In this document: piece by piece, positions 15,597 through 24,366 of the stretch | Position numbering within the stretch: the first letter of the stretch is position 1 | How the letters are laid out: every line of letters starts with the position of its first letter | DNA from: an uncultured Gemmatimonadota bacterium | GTDB lineage: Bacteria > Gemmatimonadota > Gemmatimonadetes > Gemmatimonadales > Gemmatimonadaceae | NCBI GenBank assembly: GCA_903882745.1 | Contig: CAIRYG010000003.1 | Location: forward strand, 1 to 64,000 | Direction: 5' to 3' | Length of the DNA stretch: 64,000 bases | Notes under the pieces: generated by a model | Told to the model about the DNA's origin: nothing | Database searches by the model: none | Seen by the model: only the letters and a program-made list of their open reading frames with translations | Program-made: the position numbers and the translations under genes

Positions 15597-16905
15597 GCAC
15601 GGCGAGGGCAAGCACTTTCGTGGACTGCACCAAGTCGGCAACGGTGCAGTATTCATCGGGCTGATGCGCGAGATCGAGAATCCCGGGTCCATACGCGACA
15701 CAGTTGGGCACGCCGGCAATCCGGTCGACGTGTTTGTGGTCGTACGTGCCCGGACTCGCCGCCTTCAGCAACGGACGACCCAAGATGTGTTGCGCACCAT
15801 GGTCGAGGGCTGACACCACCGAGGCGCCATCGGGCGTTTTCACCGGGTGCACGATCATCAGGTCCTGCAGCTCGTAGAACAAATCGGGGGTGTCGCGCGC
15901 CGCGCGCTCAAGAAGCTCCACGATTTCCGCACGAGCCGCGTCAAATCCTTCCTCAACCAGAAAACGACGATCGAAGATCGCGCGGCACAGGTCGGCAACG
16001 CACGGTGTTTGGATACCATCCACCGACTGCCCACCGGCAATGCCGTTGATGTTGAGCGTCGCATGGCGTGCGCCCAGTGGCTGCACGGGAATGGCGGTGG
16101 TCCGTGCACCGAGCGCCGGCATCAACTCCCGACGCATCCGGTCGAGAATGACGCCCATGTGTTCAATGGCATTCACGCCAAGGAAGGGCATCGATCCGTG
16201 GGCTATGCGCCCGCGAGTGGTGACTTCAAACCAGTAGACACCGCGATGGCCGATGTAGACGCGATCAGTGTCGGTGGGCTCGGTGATGATGACGGCGTCG
16301 GTCCGATCCGCACTGACGCGGCCCTGCTGCGCCAGATACGCCATGCCGGCAAAGCCACCACTCTCTTCATCGACAGTACCGCTGATTTCCACCGAGCCCA
16401 CCAGCGGAATTCCCGCGCGACGAATTGCTTCAGCGGCGTAAATCGCCGCGGTGATCCCAGCCTTCATGTCGCTCGAGCCACGCCCGTAGATGCGCCCGTC
16501 CTTCACGACGCCGCCAAAGGGATCCATCGTCCATCCCGCCCCAGCGGGAACAACATCGAAGTGGCCATTGAGATGCACCAACGGCCGATCCGTGCGGCCG
16601 CGCCGCAGCCCGACGACATTCATGCGCGGATGCGTAGCCGTGTGCTCAGGACGTGTGTCCGCCACGGGATAGTCGACCGTAAAATCGCATTCGCCTAAGC
16701 GGGCGCCAATCAGCCGCGCGCAGTCTTCGTACGCGTCGCCCGGCGGGTTTACCGTGGGGATACGCAGCATGGCCACCGTGAAGTCGACCATTTCTTCGGT
16801 CGCCTCATCAACAGCAGCAAGCACTCGGTCCAAATCACGCGCAGTAAGATTCACAGCGTCAAGTTGCGGACAAGTGCAAAGCTTGTCAAGAAAATGTTTC
16901 ACCAC
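15574..16905 (-). CDS. M20-family metallopeptidase/deacylase (ArgE/DapE-like)
   Basis: The protein is up to 443 residues and has the M20 metal sites: LNGHFDVVP (first His), YGRGSSDMKAG (bridging Asp), SGTVDEESGGF (catalytic Glu and Glu ligand), ITEPTD, and ILDLAHQPDEY (last His). The domain insert (GRIAHGSMPFLGVNAIEHM) fits the dimerisation domain of ArgE/DapE deacylases. It probably hydrolyses an N-acyl or amide bond in the cytosol. The start shown is the longest (GTG); a GTG at 16854 or ATG at 16791 is possible, since a TTGACA and an inverted repeat lie in this 5' end. It is divergent from the symporter operon, likely the supplier of its substrate. Confidence 0.88.
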   Translation of the reverse strand: MVKHFLDKLCTCPQLDAVNLTARDLDRVLAAVDEATEEMVDFTVAMLRIPTVNPPGDAYEDCARLIGARLGECDFTVDYPVADTRPEHTATHPRMNVVGLRRGRTDRPLVHLNGHFDVVPAGAGWTMDPFGGVVKDGRIYGRGSSDMKAGITAAIYAAEAIRRAGIPLVGSVEISGTVDEESGGFAGMAYLAQQGRVSADRTDAVIITEPTDTDRVYIGHRGVYWFEVTTRGRIAHGSMPFLGVNAIEHMGVILDRMRRELMPALGARTTAIPVQPLGARHATLNINGIAGGQSVDGIQTPCVADLCRAIFDRRFLVEEGFDAARAEIVELLERAARDTPDLFYELQDLMIVHPVKTPDGASVVSALDHGAQHILGRPLLKAASPGTYDHKHVDRIAGVPNCVAYGPGILDLAHQPDEYCTVADLVQSTKVLALAVLELTGTN

Positions 16906-16918
16906 ATAGGTTATGTGG
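16902..16918. promoter_or_regulatory. Candidate operator: 17-bp inverted repeat in divergent intergenic region
   Basis: Perfect 7-bp arms CCACATA and TATGTGG flank a 3-bp spacer. The site lies between the M20 gene and the symporter operon, 60 bp upstream of the symporter ATG, with TTGTCA (plus) and TTGACA (minus) just beside it. This is the size and placement of a dimeric repressor/activator site controlling both directions. The regulator is not in the window. Confidence 0.45.
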
Positions 16919-16978
16919 CAGAACCTTTACGTTGGTCCGTTCCCGTACACGAGAACGGTCCTCTCTCCGGCGCCCATC

Positions 16979-18412
16979 ATGCCTTCGTATCTCGCACTGA
17001 TCCTGGTTTATTCCGCCGCGCAGCTCGCCCTTGGGGCCTGGATCTCACGCCGCGTACGGAGCTCCGGTGACTTTTTCGTTGCTGGCCGCTCCCTCGGCCC
17101 AGGGCTGATCTTCAGCACCATGTTAGCCGCGAACATCGGCGCAGGATCTACCGTCGGCGCGACGGGGTTGGGTTACCAAAATGGACTCTCGGCTATCTGG
17201 TGGGTCCTCTCAGCGGGCCTTGGGTCATTCGTGTTGGCATTCTGGATTGGGCCGGCCATCCGTCGAGTCGCCGCCGAGCGTGGGTTACACACGGTGGGGG
17301 AGTATCTCGAATTTCGCTACGGCGTGACGGTGCGCAGCGTTATTGCCGCGCTACTCTGGATTGGATCGGTGTTCATTCTGGCGGGTCAGCTCATTGCCGT
17401 GTCATGGATCCTGTATGTGATCGCGGGCGTGCCCAAGACGTGGGGATGTATTCTCGCGGGCGTGCTGATCACCATCTACTTCGCCGCTGGCGGATTGCTG
17501 GCCTCCGCGTACGTCAACGTGGTGCAGCTCACTGTGAAGGTGGTTGGTTTTGCCATTGCCATTCCGGTCGCGCTGGCCGCGGCCGGTGGCTGGACCGCTG
17601 TGCGCGCCTTGCAGCCCACCGCGGACTATTGGAATCCGTGGCACGGTGGGACCTCTGGCCTTGTCTATCTCGCGATGCTTGGGCCTGCATTCATTGTCGC
17701 CCCAGGGCTCCTGCAAAAGATCTATGGCGCTCGCGATGACCGATCGGTTCGGATTGGCGTGGGCCTCAACGCCCTCGCCTTGTGCGCGTACTCCTTTGTG
17801 CCGGTGTTGCTCGGCATGATTGCTCGTGTGCGCTTCCCCGATCTCGCACAACCTGAACTCGCGTTGCCCACGCTGCTCGTGTCTGGTGTACCGGTGGCGG
17901 TCGGGGCGTTGGGACTGGCTGCGGTGTTCTCTGCCGAGCTGAGCGCGGCGGATGCGGTGCTGTTTACGCTGACCACGTCGCTCGCGCAGGACTTTTATAA
18001 GCGCTTTCTCAATCCGGGCGCGAGTGATTTACAGATGTTGCGGGTTACGCGCATCACCGCCATGCTCGCCGGCACGATGGGTATCGGGATTGCGCTGGTC
18101 GCCGCTGGCGTCGTGAGTGCACTGAGTATTTTTTACACGATTATGGGAGTAACGCTCTTCGTGCCGATTGTGACGGGCCTGATGAGTGAGCGGCCGTCAT
18201 CAACGGAAGCGTTGGCATCGATTGTGAGCGGGACGATCGTGGTGGGGGCGTTCCAGTTGCTGCACGGCGGCAAGCCGCTCGCGGGGATTACCCCGGCGAT
18301 GGGTGGGTTGGCGGCGGCGATCGTTGCGTTCCTCGTCGCGTATACTATTCGACGCATTATGGGCGGCCCGAGCGAATTGAGTCGGACCGCAGGACCTTCT
18401 TCATCCCGGTAA
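16979..18412 (+). CDS. Sodium:solute symporter (SSS family)
   Basis: This 477-residue membrane protein has about 13 hydrophobic helices. Family marks include the N-terminal FFVAGRSLGPGLIFSTMLAANIGAGSTVGATGLGYQNG, the GLHTVGEYLEFRYG loop (typical of SSS), and FSAELSAADAVLFTLTTSLAQDFYKRF near TM8-9, which carries the Na2-site Ser region and the 'DxYK' loop. It should use the sodium gradient to import an organic solute, probably an acid or acylated compound, given the downstream oxidative enzymes. I chose the ATG at 16979, as the upstream residues are not helical and lie in the promoter zone. It is the first gene of a four-gene operon. Confidence 0.9.
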   Translation: MPSYLALILVYSAAQLALGAWISRRVRSSGDFFVAGRSLGPGLIFSTMLAANIGAGSTVGATGLGYQNGLSAIWWVLSAGLGSFVLAFWIGPAIRRVAAERGLHTVGEYLEFRYGVTVRSVIAALLWIGSVFILAGQLIAVSWILYVIAGVPKTWGCILAGVLITIYFAAGGLLASAYVNVVQLTVKVVGFAIAIPVALAAAGGWTAVRALQPTADYWNPWHGGTSGLVYLAMLGPAFIVAPGLLQKIYGARDDRSVRIGVGLNALALCAYSFVPVLLGMIARVRFPDLAQPELALPTLLVSGVPVAVGALGLAAVFSAELSAADAVLFTLTTSLAQDFYKRFLNPGASDLQMLRVTRITAMLAGTMGIGIALVAAGVVSALSIFYTIMGVTLFVPIVTGLMSERPSSTEALASIVSGTIVVGAFQLLHGGKPLAGITPAMGGLAAAIVAFLVAYTIRRIMGGPSELSRTAGPSSSR

Positions 18413-18422
18413 CCCACGGACC

Positions 18423-19208
18423 ATGTCCAGCAACGGAATTTTCAGCCTCTCCGGCAAAGTCGCCGCCGTCATTGGCGGTGCGTCAGGCATTGGTGCCGCG
18501 GTGGTCAAAGGTGCGGCCGACATGGGCGCCATCGTGCACTGCCTCGACGTCAAGGCGGAGGCCGCAGCTGCGACAGCGGCAGCACTTGGACATAACGTGC
18601 ACAGTGGTGTGATCGACATTACCGATCAAGCATCGGTAGACGCGGCGCTTGATGGAATCGTGGCCACGCACGGCACGCTCGACATTCTCATTTGCACGCC
18701 CGGCATCAATGTGCGCAAAAAGATTCTCGACTACACCAACGAGGAACTGGCGCGCGTGGTCAACGTGAACATTACCGGCAACTTCAATGTGATTCGCGCG
18801 GCGGGGCGCATTATGGTCGCGCAGCGGCGCGGGAGTATCGTGCTGTTCTCGTCGATTCGCGCCTCCGTGGTAGAGCCCGGACAGTCTGTGTACGCCGCGA
18901 CCAAGGCCGGCATTCTGCAGCTGGCGAAGGGTGCGGCGTGCGAGTTCGGCCCGTTTGGTGTGCGCGTCAACTGCGTCGGCCCGGGCGTCACCGAGACGCC
19001 GCTCACAGCACCGATCAAGGCGCAGCCTGAGTGGTATAACGCCTATGCCGCCAAGACCACACTGGGGCGCTGGGCGCAGCCGGAAGAGATGGTGGGCCCG
19101 ACTCTCTTCCTTGCGTCCGATGCGGCGAGCTACGTGAACGGCACGATCATCTATGCCGATGGCGGATGGCTCGCCCAGGATGGCCGGTTTACACCGCCGG
19201 GGATGTAG
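18423..19208 (+). CDS. SDR-family oxidoreductase
   Basis: This is a 261-residue classical SDR with all motifs: AAVIGGASGIGAAV (TGxxxGIG type), CLDVKAEA with an Asp after the second strand pointing to NAD(H), NVNITGNF, the catalytic Ser strand VLFSSIRAS, SVYAATKAGIL (YxxxK), and the VNCVGPGVTETPLT loop. The usual NNAG is CTPG here. It begins 10 bp after the symporter gene and 9 bp before the tartrate-dehydrogenase-like gene, so it is part of one operon. It probably oxidises a hydroxyl group of the imported compound, or reduces the corresponding ketone. Confidence 0.9.
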   Translation: MSSNGIFSLSGKVAAVIGGASGIGAAVVKGAADMGAIVHCLDVKAEAAAATAAALGHNVHSGVIDITDQASVDAALDGIVATHGTLDILICTPGINVRKKILDYTNEELARVVNVNITGNFNVIRAAGRIMVAQRRGSIVLFSSIRASVVEPGQSVYAATKAGILQLAKGAACEFGPFGVRVNCVGPGVTETPLTAPIKAQPEWYNAYAAKTTLGRWAQPEEMVGPTLFLASDAASYVNGTIIYADGGWLAQDGRFTPPGM

Positions 19209-19217
19209 GGGATAGCC

Positions 19218-20291
19218 ATGACGAGCGCATCGAAAACATTTCGCATTGCAGTCATTGCCGGTGACGGTATCGGCCAAGAAGTGATTCCCGCCGGCATCGA
19301 CGTCCTCCGCGAGGCGGTCCGCACGGAGTCGTGCTCTCTCGACTTCGAGCACTTTCCGTGGGGCTGCGAGTTCTATCAGCGCACCGGCACCATGATGAGC
19401 GCCGACGCGCTCGATCGCCTGAAAGATTTCGACGCGATTTACCTGGGCGCGATCGGCGCGGTTGGCGTTCCCGATCATGTCTCGGTGTGGGAGCTGATTC
19501 TTCCCATCCGCCAGCGGTTCGACCAGTACGTCAATCTCCGGCCCATGCGACTCTTGGCCGGTGTACCGGGTCCGTTGTCGGGGCGCGGACCAGCAGACAT
19601 CGACATGGTCTGCGTGCGTGAGAACTCCGAAGGGGAGTACGCCGGCTTTGGTGGACGCATGCATGCGGGCACGCCGCATGAGGTCGCCGAGCAGACGGGA
19701 GTTTTCACGAGACGTGGCGTGGATCGCATTGCGCGCTACGCTTTCGAACTCGCTGCGCGTCGACCACGGAAGTTGCTGGCCAGCGCCACCAAGTCGAATG
19801 CCTTGCAACACAGCATGGTACTCTGGGATGAGGCCGTGGAGTGTGTCGCCGCCGACTATCCCGCCGTCGAATGGCGTAAGTATCACGTCGATGCCTTGGC
19901 CGCCCGCATGGTCACGCATCCGCACACGCTGGACGTCATCGTGGCGTCCAACTTGTTCGGCGATATTCTGACCGACCTCGGCGCTGCGATTTCCGGCAGC
20001 CTTGGAGTCGCGCCTGGGGCCAATATCAACCCCGAGCGCCTGCATCCCTCGATGTTCGAGCCGATTCATGGCTCGGCGCCCGACATTGCAGGGCGTGGTA
20101 TCGCCAACCCGATTGGTGCCATCTGGGCCGGTGCGATGATGCTCGACCATCTCGGAATGACGGGCGCGCATGACCGGATGGTTCGCGCGATCGAACGCGT
20201 GGTCCATGACGGCGGGCCGCGTACCCCCGACCTCGGCGGAACGGCCAACACGGCCGATGTCGCGGTGGCGATTGCCGATGCGTTGTCCTAA
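19218..20291 (+). CDS. Tartrate/D-malate dehydrogenase-type beta-decarboxylating dehydrogenase
   Basis: The 357-residue enzyme belongs to the isocitrate/isopropylmalate dehydrogenase family and most resembles tartrate dehydrogenase: IAVIAGDGIGQEVIPAGIDVL, VPDHVSVWELILPIRQRFDQYVNLRP (substrate Arg residues), VRENSEGEYAG, TKSNALQHSMVLWDE, and the metal-binding VASNLFGDILTDLGAAISG. Such enzymes perform NAD+- and Mn2+-dependent oxidative decarboxylation of 2-hydroxy acids with a beta-carboxylate. It lies between the SDR and the semialdehyde dehydrogenase gene and would generate a decarboxylated carbonyl product. The exact substrate (tartrate, D-malate or another) cannot be read from sequence. Confidence 0.9.
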   Translation: MTSASKTFRIAVIAGDGIGQEVIPAGIDVLREAVRTESCSLDFEHFPWGCEFYQRTGTMMSADALDRLKDFDAIYLGAIGAVGVPDHVSVWELILPIRQRFDQYVNLRPMRLLAGVPGPLSGRGPADIDMVCVRENSEGEYAGFGGRMHAGTPHEVAEQTGVFTRRGVDRIARYAFELAARRPRKLLASATKSNALQHSMVLWDEAVECVAADYPAVEWRKYHVDALAARMVTHPHTLDVIVASNLFGDILTDLGAAISGSLGVAPGANINPERLHPSMFEPIHGSAPDIAGRGIANPIGAIWAGAMMLDHLGMTGAHDRMVRAIERVVHDGGPRTPDLGGTANTADVAVAIADALS

Positions 20292-20305
20292 GCGCCAGAC
20301 GTCCC

Positions 20306-20327
20306 CCACCGCACCGGTGTGCGGTGG
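20306..20327 (+). terminator. Hairpin between the TDH-like gene and mmsA (attenuator or terminator)
   Basis: A perfect 9-bp stem CCACCGCAC/GTGCGGTGG with a CGGT tetraloop is followed by a pyrimidine-rich run (CTCTCTTCACTCTTTC) rather than a clean U tract. It lies in the 66-bp gap before mmsA, so it may partly terminate transcription or protect the upstream mRNA while allowing read-through. Confidence 0.5.
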
Positions 20328-20357
20328 AGACTCTCTTCACTCTTTCTGAGCAGGGCT

Positions 20358-21854
20358 ATGACACGTCCGCAAATTTCCCATGTGCGTGCTGGTGTGCGCC
20401 ACAACGCCCATACCACGCGGTGGTCGCCCGTCTACAATCCGTCAACCGGCGACGTGGCAGCGGACGTGCCGCTGGCCGATGCCGTAGACATTGAAGCCTG
20501 CATTGCCGACGCGGCCGCTGCGGCACCCGCGTGGGGGGCTCGCTCCGCGCTCGATCGCGCGCGTGTGTTGCTGCGCTGGCGCGAGCTCTGCATTGCGCAC
20601 ACTGAGGAACTCGCCGCGGGAATCAGCCGCGAGCACGGGAAGGTGCTGGCCGATGCGCGAGGCGAACTGCAGCGCGGGCTGGAAGTGGTGGAGTTCGCGA
20701 CCGGCATTCCGCATCTCATGAAGGGTGAGTTTAGCGATACCGTGGCGCGCGGCATTGATATGTACTCCATGCGGCAGCCGCTCGGCGTCACGGCCGCGAT
20801 CACGCCGTTCAACTTCCCGGCGATGGTGCCCATGTGGATGTTGGGGCCGGCGCTCGCGTGCGGCAACGCGGTGATCCTCAAGCCCTCGGAGCGCAATCCA
20901 TCGACGGCCGTACGGTTGGCGGAGTTGTTTGTGGAGGCTGGCGGGCCGCCGGGTGTGTTGAATGTGCTCCATGGCGACGCCGAAGCGGTGAATGCGCTCT
21001 GCTCTGATCCGCGCATTCAGGCGGTGAGTTTTGTCGGGTCTACGCCGATTGCACAGCATGTGTATGAGACCTCAGCGCGGCACGGGAAGCGCGTGCAAGC
21101 GATGGGCGGCGCGAAGAATCATCTCGTCGTGTTGCCCGATGCCGATCTCGACATGACCACAACCTCGTTGATGGGCGCTGCCTACGGATCGGCAGGCGAG
21201 CGCTGCATGGCCATTTCCGTCGCTGTCGTGGTGGGTGATGCGACTGCGGATGCGCTGGTCACACGTCTCACGGACCAGGTGCGCGCGCTCAAGGTCGGGG
21301 ATCCACTGATCGACGGGCACGACATGGGACCACTCGTCACGGCCGTGCATCGCGATCGGATCGCTGGGTATATCGAAGACGGCGCGCGAGCAGGCGCCAC
21401 ACTCGTCGTGGACGGTCGCACGCATACCGCGACTACCCAGAAGGGCTTCTATCTGGGCGGCACGTTGTTTGACCACGTGACCGCCGATATGTCGATTTAT
21501 CGCGAAGAGATCTTTGGACCCGTGCTGTGTATTGTGCGTGTGCAAAGTGCCGACGAGGCGCTGGAGCTGTGCAACACGCACCAATACGGCAACGGCGTTG
21601 CGATCTTTACGCGCAGTGGTGGCGCGGCACGTGAGTTCGCGCATCGCGTGCAGTGCGGGATGGTGGGCATTAATGTGCCGATCCCGGTGCCCATGGCGTT
21701 TTATTCGTTTGGCGGCTGGAAAGCCTCAGCGTTTGGCGATCACAACCAGCATGGCATGGACGGGGTGCGTTTTTACACGCGCGTCAAAACGGTCACGACG
21801 CGGTGGCCATCTGGTGCCGATGCGGCCTCGTTTACGATGCCGGTGCTGCGGTAG
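20358..21854 (+). CDS. mmsA: CoA-acylating methylmalonate-semialdehyde dehydrogenase
   Basis: The 498-residue length matches MmsA/IolA. Visible motifs: YNPSTGDVAADVPLAD, AAITPFNFPAMVPMWMLGPALACGN (the family's Met-rich form), ILKPSERNPSTAVRLAEL, nucleophile C283 in AGERCMAIS, YREEIFGPVL, and the C-terminal MAFYSFGGWKASAFGDHNQHGMDGVRFYTR, which is diagnostic. The general-base Glu of most ALDHs is replaced (MGGAKNHLVV), as is normal for this CoA-dependent branch. It makes acyl-CoA from a semialdehyde such as methylmalonate or malonate semialdehyde. AGGG precedes the ATG at 20358. It is last in the operon; its end overlaps the convergent FkbM gene by 23 bp. Confidence 0.93.
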   Translation: MTRPQISHVRAGVRHNAHTTRWSPVYNPSTGDVAADVPLADAVDIEACIADAAAAAPAWGARSALDRARVLLRWRELCIAHTEELAAGISREHGKVLADARGELQRGLEVVEFATGIPHLMKGEFSDTVARGIDMYSMRQPLGVTAAITPFNFPAMVPMWMLGPALACGNAVILKPSERNPSTAVRLAELFVEAGGPPGVLNVLHGDAEAVNALCSDPRIQAVSFVGSTPIAQHVYETSARHGKRVQAMGGAKNHLVVLPDADLDMTTTSLMGAAYGSAGERCMAISVAVVVGDATADALVTRLTDQVRALKVGDPLIDGHDMGPLVTAVHRDRIAGYIEDGARAGATLVVDGRTHTATTQKGFYLGGTLFDHVTADMSIYREEIFGPVLCIVRVQSADEALELCNTHQYGNGVAIFTRSGGAAREFAHRVQCGMVGINVPIPVPMAFYSFGGWKASAFGDHNQHGMDGVRFYTRVKTVTTRWPSGADAASFTMPVLR

Positions 21855-22812
21855 TGGCACGTTGCGGCCCATCGGCGTGTCCCGGTGGGTTCGCCCACGT
21901 GAACATGAGGCCAAAATGCGCGGAGGAGCGCACGTCGTAGCCAATCCGGGAGAAGAGTTGTTCAAGCGGCTTCCAGGTGAGCTCGCCTCCGACCCAGTGG
22001 TAGCTCTCAATGGCGAAGTGCACCGGATGCTGCGAGAGCAACGCAAGTGCGCCTTCGACCGCGGCAATTTCAGCTCCTTCGATATCCATCTTCACGTAGC
22101 TAGGGACCTCGCCGAACTCGGCGCAGGCGTCCGCGAAGGTGATCGTGTCGACCGACCGCACGTTGGCGTGGTCGGCGTACATCCGATAGTCGTTGAGTCC
22201 AGAGCTCATCGTGCCGTCCATCAGGAAATCTGCGGTGCCGGTGGCGCCTGACAGCGCTTTCTTGATTGGGACAACGTTGTGCAGCTTGTGCAGCGCAATG
22301 TTCTGGAGCAAGTACGCATAGTTCAGTTCATCGGGCTCGAATGCATAGACCTTTCCTGTCGGCCCGACAAGCTGCGCGAGAAAATACGCGGTGGCCCCTG
22401 CATGCGCGCCCACATCCCAGACCACGTCGCCTGGCTTCGGCAGGTGCGCATCGGTGTAGGCGTCCATGTATTCATCTTCCGGAATGGATGGAAAATGAAA
22501 CGCCACGCCGCTCTTGCGATACCGATGTAACCGCGGCTGAGAAAAATCCAATACCGTTCGCCCGCCGATCGTGTGTGCCTCGATCGTGTCGAAATACATG
22601 TTGTAACATTCCAGCATCAGCGGCACCATGACGAACTCCGCGAGGCTCAGGATGATCTCGCGGTCGCCCTTTCGCACCGAGATCACCCCGTTCGGGAATG
22701 TCACGACATAGCCGTGGCGCAGACCGTGCACGCAGAGCGCAGCTCGCACGAGAATGCTCGTGGGCCCTCGCGTGACCAGGGAATCTTTGATCCGTTGAAT
22801 CATGCGTGTCAT
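21832..22812 (-). CDS. FkbM-family SAM-dependent methyltransferase
   Basis: In this 326-residue protein, residues about 130-290 carry the FkbM core: GDVVWDVGAHAGATAYFLAQLVG (SAM-binding motif I), KVYAFEPDELNYAYLLQNIALHKL (acidic end of strand 2), SVDTITFADACAE and YVKMDIEGAEIAAVEGALALL, which is the family signature. The N-terminal 120 residues are less typical. FkbM enzymes O-methylate sugars or polyketides; the acceptor here is unknown and no glycan cluster is adjacent. The C-terminus overlaps mmsA by 23 bp on the opposite strand. The start could be the second Met at 22803. Confidence 0.87.
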   Translation of the reverse strand: MTRMIQRIKDSLVTRGPTSILVRAALCVHGLRHGYVVTFPNGVISVRKGDREIILSLAEFVMVPLMLECYNMYFDTIEAHTIGGRTVLDFSQPRLHRYRKSGVAFHFPSIPEDEYMDAYTDAHLPKPGDVVWDVGAHAGATAYFLAQLVGPTGKVYAFEPDELNYAYLLQNIALHKLHNVVPIKKALSGATGTADFLMDGTMSSGLNDYRMYADHANVRSVDTITFADACAEFGEVPSYVKMDIEGAEIAAVEGALALLSQHPVHFAIESYHWVGGELTWKPLEQLFSRIGYDVRSSAHFGLMFTWANPPGHADGPQRATTAAPAS

Positions 22813-22900
22813 GGGGGGATGATCGCGTTGGAACGAGCGGCGACTCGCGATATCTCTCGCGAACCGCCGCCCGTTTTAACGATAACAACACTGCACAGCC

Positions 22901-22956
22901 GCGCGCGAAGTTTCGCTTGCGAAGTACTGCTTGCGAAGTACCGCGCGCGAACTGCG
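22901..22956. repeat. 14-bp degenerate tandem repeat (4 copies) after the secreted VOC gene
   Basis: Four contiguous 14-bp units start at 22901, 22915, 22929 and 22943, with common core GC..GCGAAGT; the two middle copies differ at one base. It begins 12 bp beyond the stop codon of the minus-strand VOC gene, in the 155-bp gap before the FkbM gene start. Confidence 0.75.
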
Positions 22957-22967
22957 GCGCGCGCGTC

Positions 22968-24140
22968 CTACGGCTTTACAATAATGACTGTGCGATTCTG
23001 CTTCGTCGCGTTGCTGAGCTGCAAGTTATAGCCCATCGGCGTGTTGGTGTGAAAACTTTTGTAGTTCACCGTGGCGTCGTTGATGTGGGCGGCCGCGTCG
23101 ACGCCCGGAATGCCGATGTCTGGCGACGCCGTGAGGCCGCGCGACTTGAGATCGTTGCCCGTCACATCAGGACTGAACGGCGAGAGACCGAACGACACGT
23201 GGTCGATTGAGGCACGCGCGGGTGCGCTCTTGTCAAAGCTCGGGCTGAGCGAGTTGCCGCCACGAATGAGCACGTTGCCACAGTCATCGCACATCCACAC
23301 TTCGTTCTGACTCCCTTCATCACCCTGCGGCTTCCAACCAATAAGCGTCTCGTAGAATGCGACTTCCGTCTTGTAGTCGCCGACGCCAAAGGAAATGTGG
23401 TCGAGCCACACGGTCTTCCAGTTGGTGGATTCAAACGGCGCGGGCTCGCTCCAGGTGATCGCCTTGGCGGTCTTCCGCCCCTTGGCATAGCAGCTATTGC
23501 TGAGCACGAGGTCAAAGCCTTGCGGGTCCTTCACATGGAACGCCTCGCATCCGGCCGGGCCGCTGTTATCAGCCACCGGATTGAGCCCACGCTTCTTGAG
23601 TTCTGCCTCGATGGTCTTCGCGTTCCAGGGAGTAATGATCCACGCATACGAGTCCCAGGCGACCTGCACCGGGCGACGCTGGCCACCACCGGCCCCGCCG
23701 CGACCAGCACCACCGGCCCCGCCGCCGCGCGCGGCCATGGCCGCACTATCGGCCGCCGACAGCACGCGCGGTGGTGGTGGTGGCGCCGGTGTGTAGCCGC
23801 CCACAATGACCACCGTCCCCACATCACCCACGTCGAGCACCGCTTGCTTGCCGTCGTCGCTCCGAAGCTTCCAGTTCATCAGGGCCATGTAGTACGCCGC
23901 TTCCTTCTTGTAGTCGACGGCGTGCATGGTGAAATGGTCGAGCCCGGTGGTCTTCCACCCGGTCGCGGCGAACGGTGCTGGCGCGTGCGTCGTGTCGCAG
24001 ATTGGCGTGTGCTCGTTCGGGCGTCCCTTGCAGCTTCCCTGCCCTTCGGCGGCACTCATCGGCACCGACAAGGCAAGTCCGAGGGCAGCACACAGGACGG
24101 AACGGGTGAGCAATGACCGGTGGGTGTTCGGCTGGGCCAT
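22968..24140 (-). CDS. Exported two-domain VOC-family protein
   Basis: The 390-residue protein has a signal peptide (residues about 10-34, ending AAEGQG) and two VOC units. The first starts TTGLDHFTMHAVDYKKEAAYYMALMNW and the second TVWLDHISFGVGDYKTEVAFYETLIGW. Between them are a Pro run and a Gly/Arg-rich insert (about residues 150-172) that look like a flexible linker. The second unit holds a CDDCG pair that could bind metal or form a disulfide. VOC modules bind small molecules or catalyse isomerisation or dioxygenation; here the location is periplasmic and the substrate unknown. The Met at 24140 is chosen because the signal peptide starts there. Confidence 0.83.
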   Translation of the reverse strand: MAQPNTHRSLLTRSVLCAALGLALSVPMSAAEGQGSCKGRPNEHTPICDTTHAPAPFAATGWKTTGLDHFTMHAVDYKKEAAYYMALMNWKLRSDDGKQAVLDVGDVGTVVIVGGYTPAPPPPPRVLSAADSAAMAARGGGAGGAGRGGAGGGQRRPVQVAWDSYAWIITPWNAKTIEAELKKRGLNPVADNSGPAGCEAFHVKDPQGFDLVLSNSCYAKGRKTAKAITWSEPAPFESTNWKTVWLDHISFGVGDYKTEVAFYETLIGWKPQGDEGSQNEVWMCDDCGNVLIRGGNSLSPSFDKSAPARASIDHVSFGLSPFSPDVTGNDLKSRGLTASPDIGIPGVDAAAHINDATVNYKSFHTNTPMGYNLQLSNATKQNRTVIIVKP

Positions 24141-24366
24141 GAGAGGGTGCGGGCTGAGGGGGTGGACGCGGCGGACGTACCTGCAGGAGAACAGCATAAC
24201 CGGTGTTTTCATCGGTTTCGCATGATTATACGGCGCAGGCCCCCGCGGCGTTAGAGTCGGCGCCCAATACCAGGCAACTCACCGCCCGGCACACCCAGCA
24301 GGATTACATATCGGCATGCGAATCCTCCTCTTGGCGGCCCTCGCCGCGCGTCAACCGCCACCTGCC

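Noticed and set aside
14141-15664. Plus-strand open frame of about 500 codons opposite the SusC gene
   Set aside because: Basic, repetitive composition with no motif; it is a shadow of the SusC coding strand.
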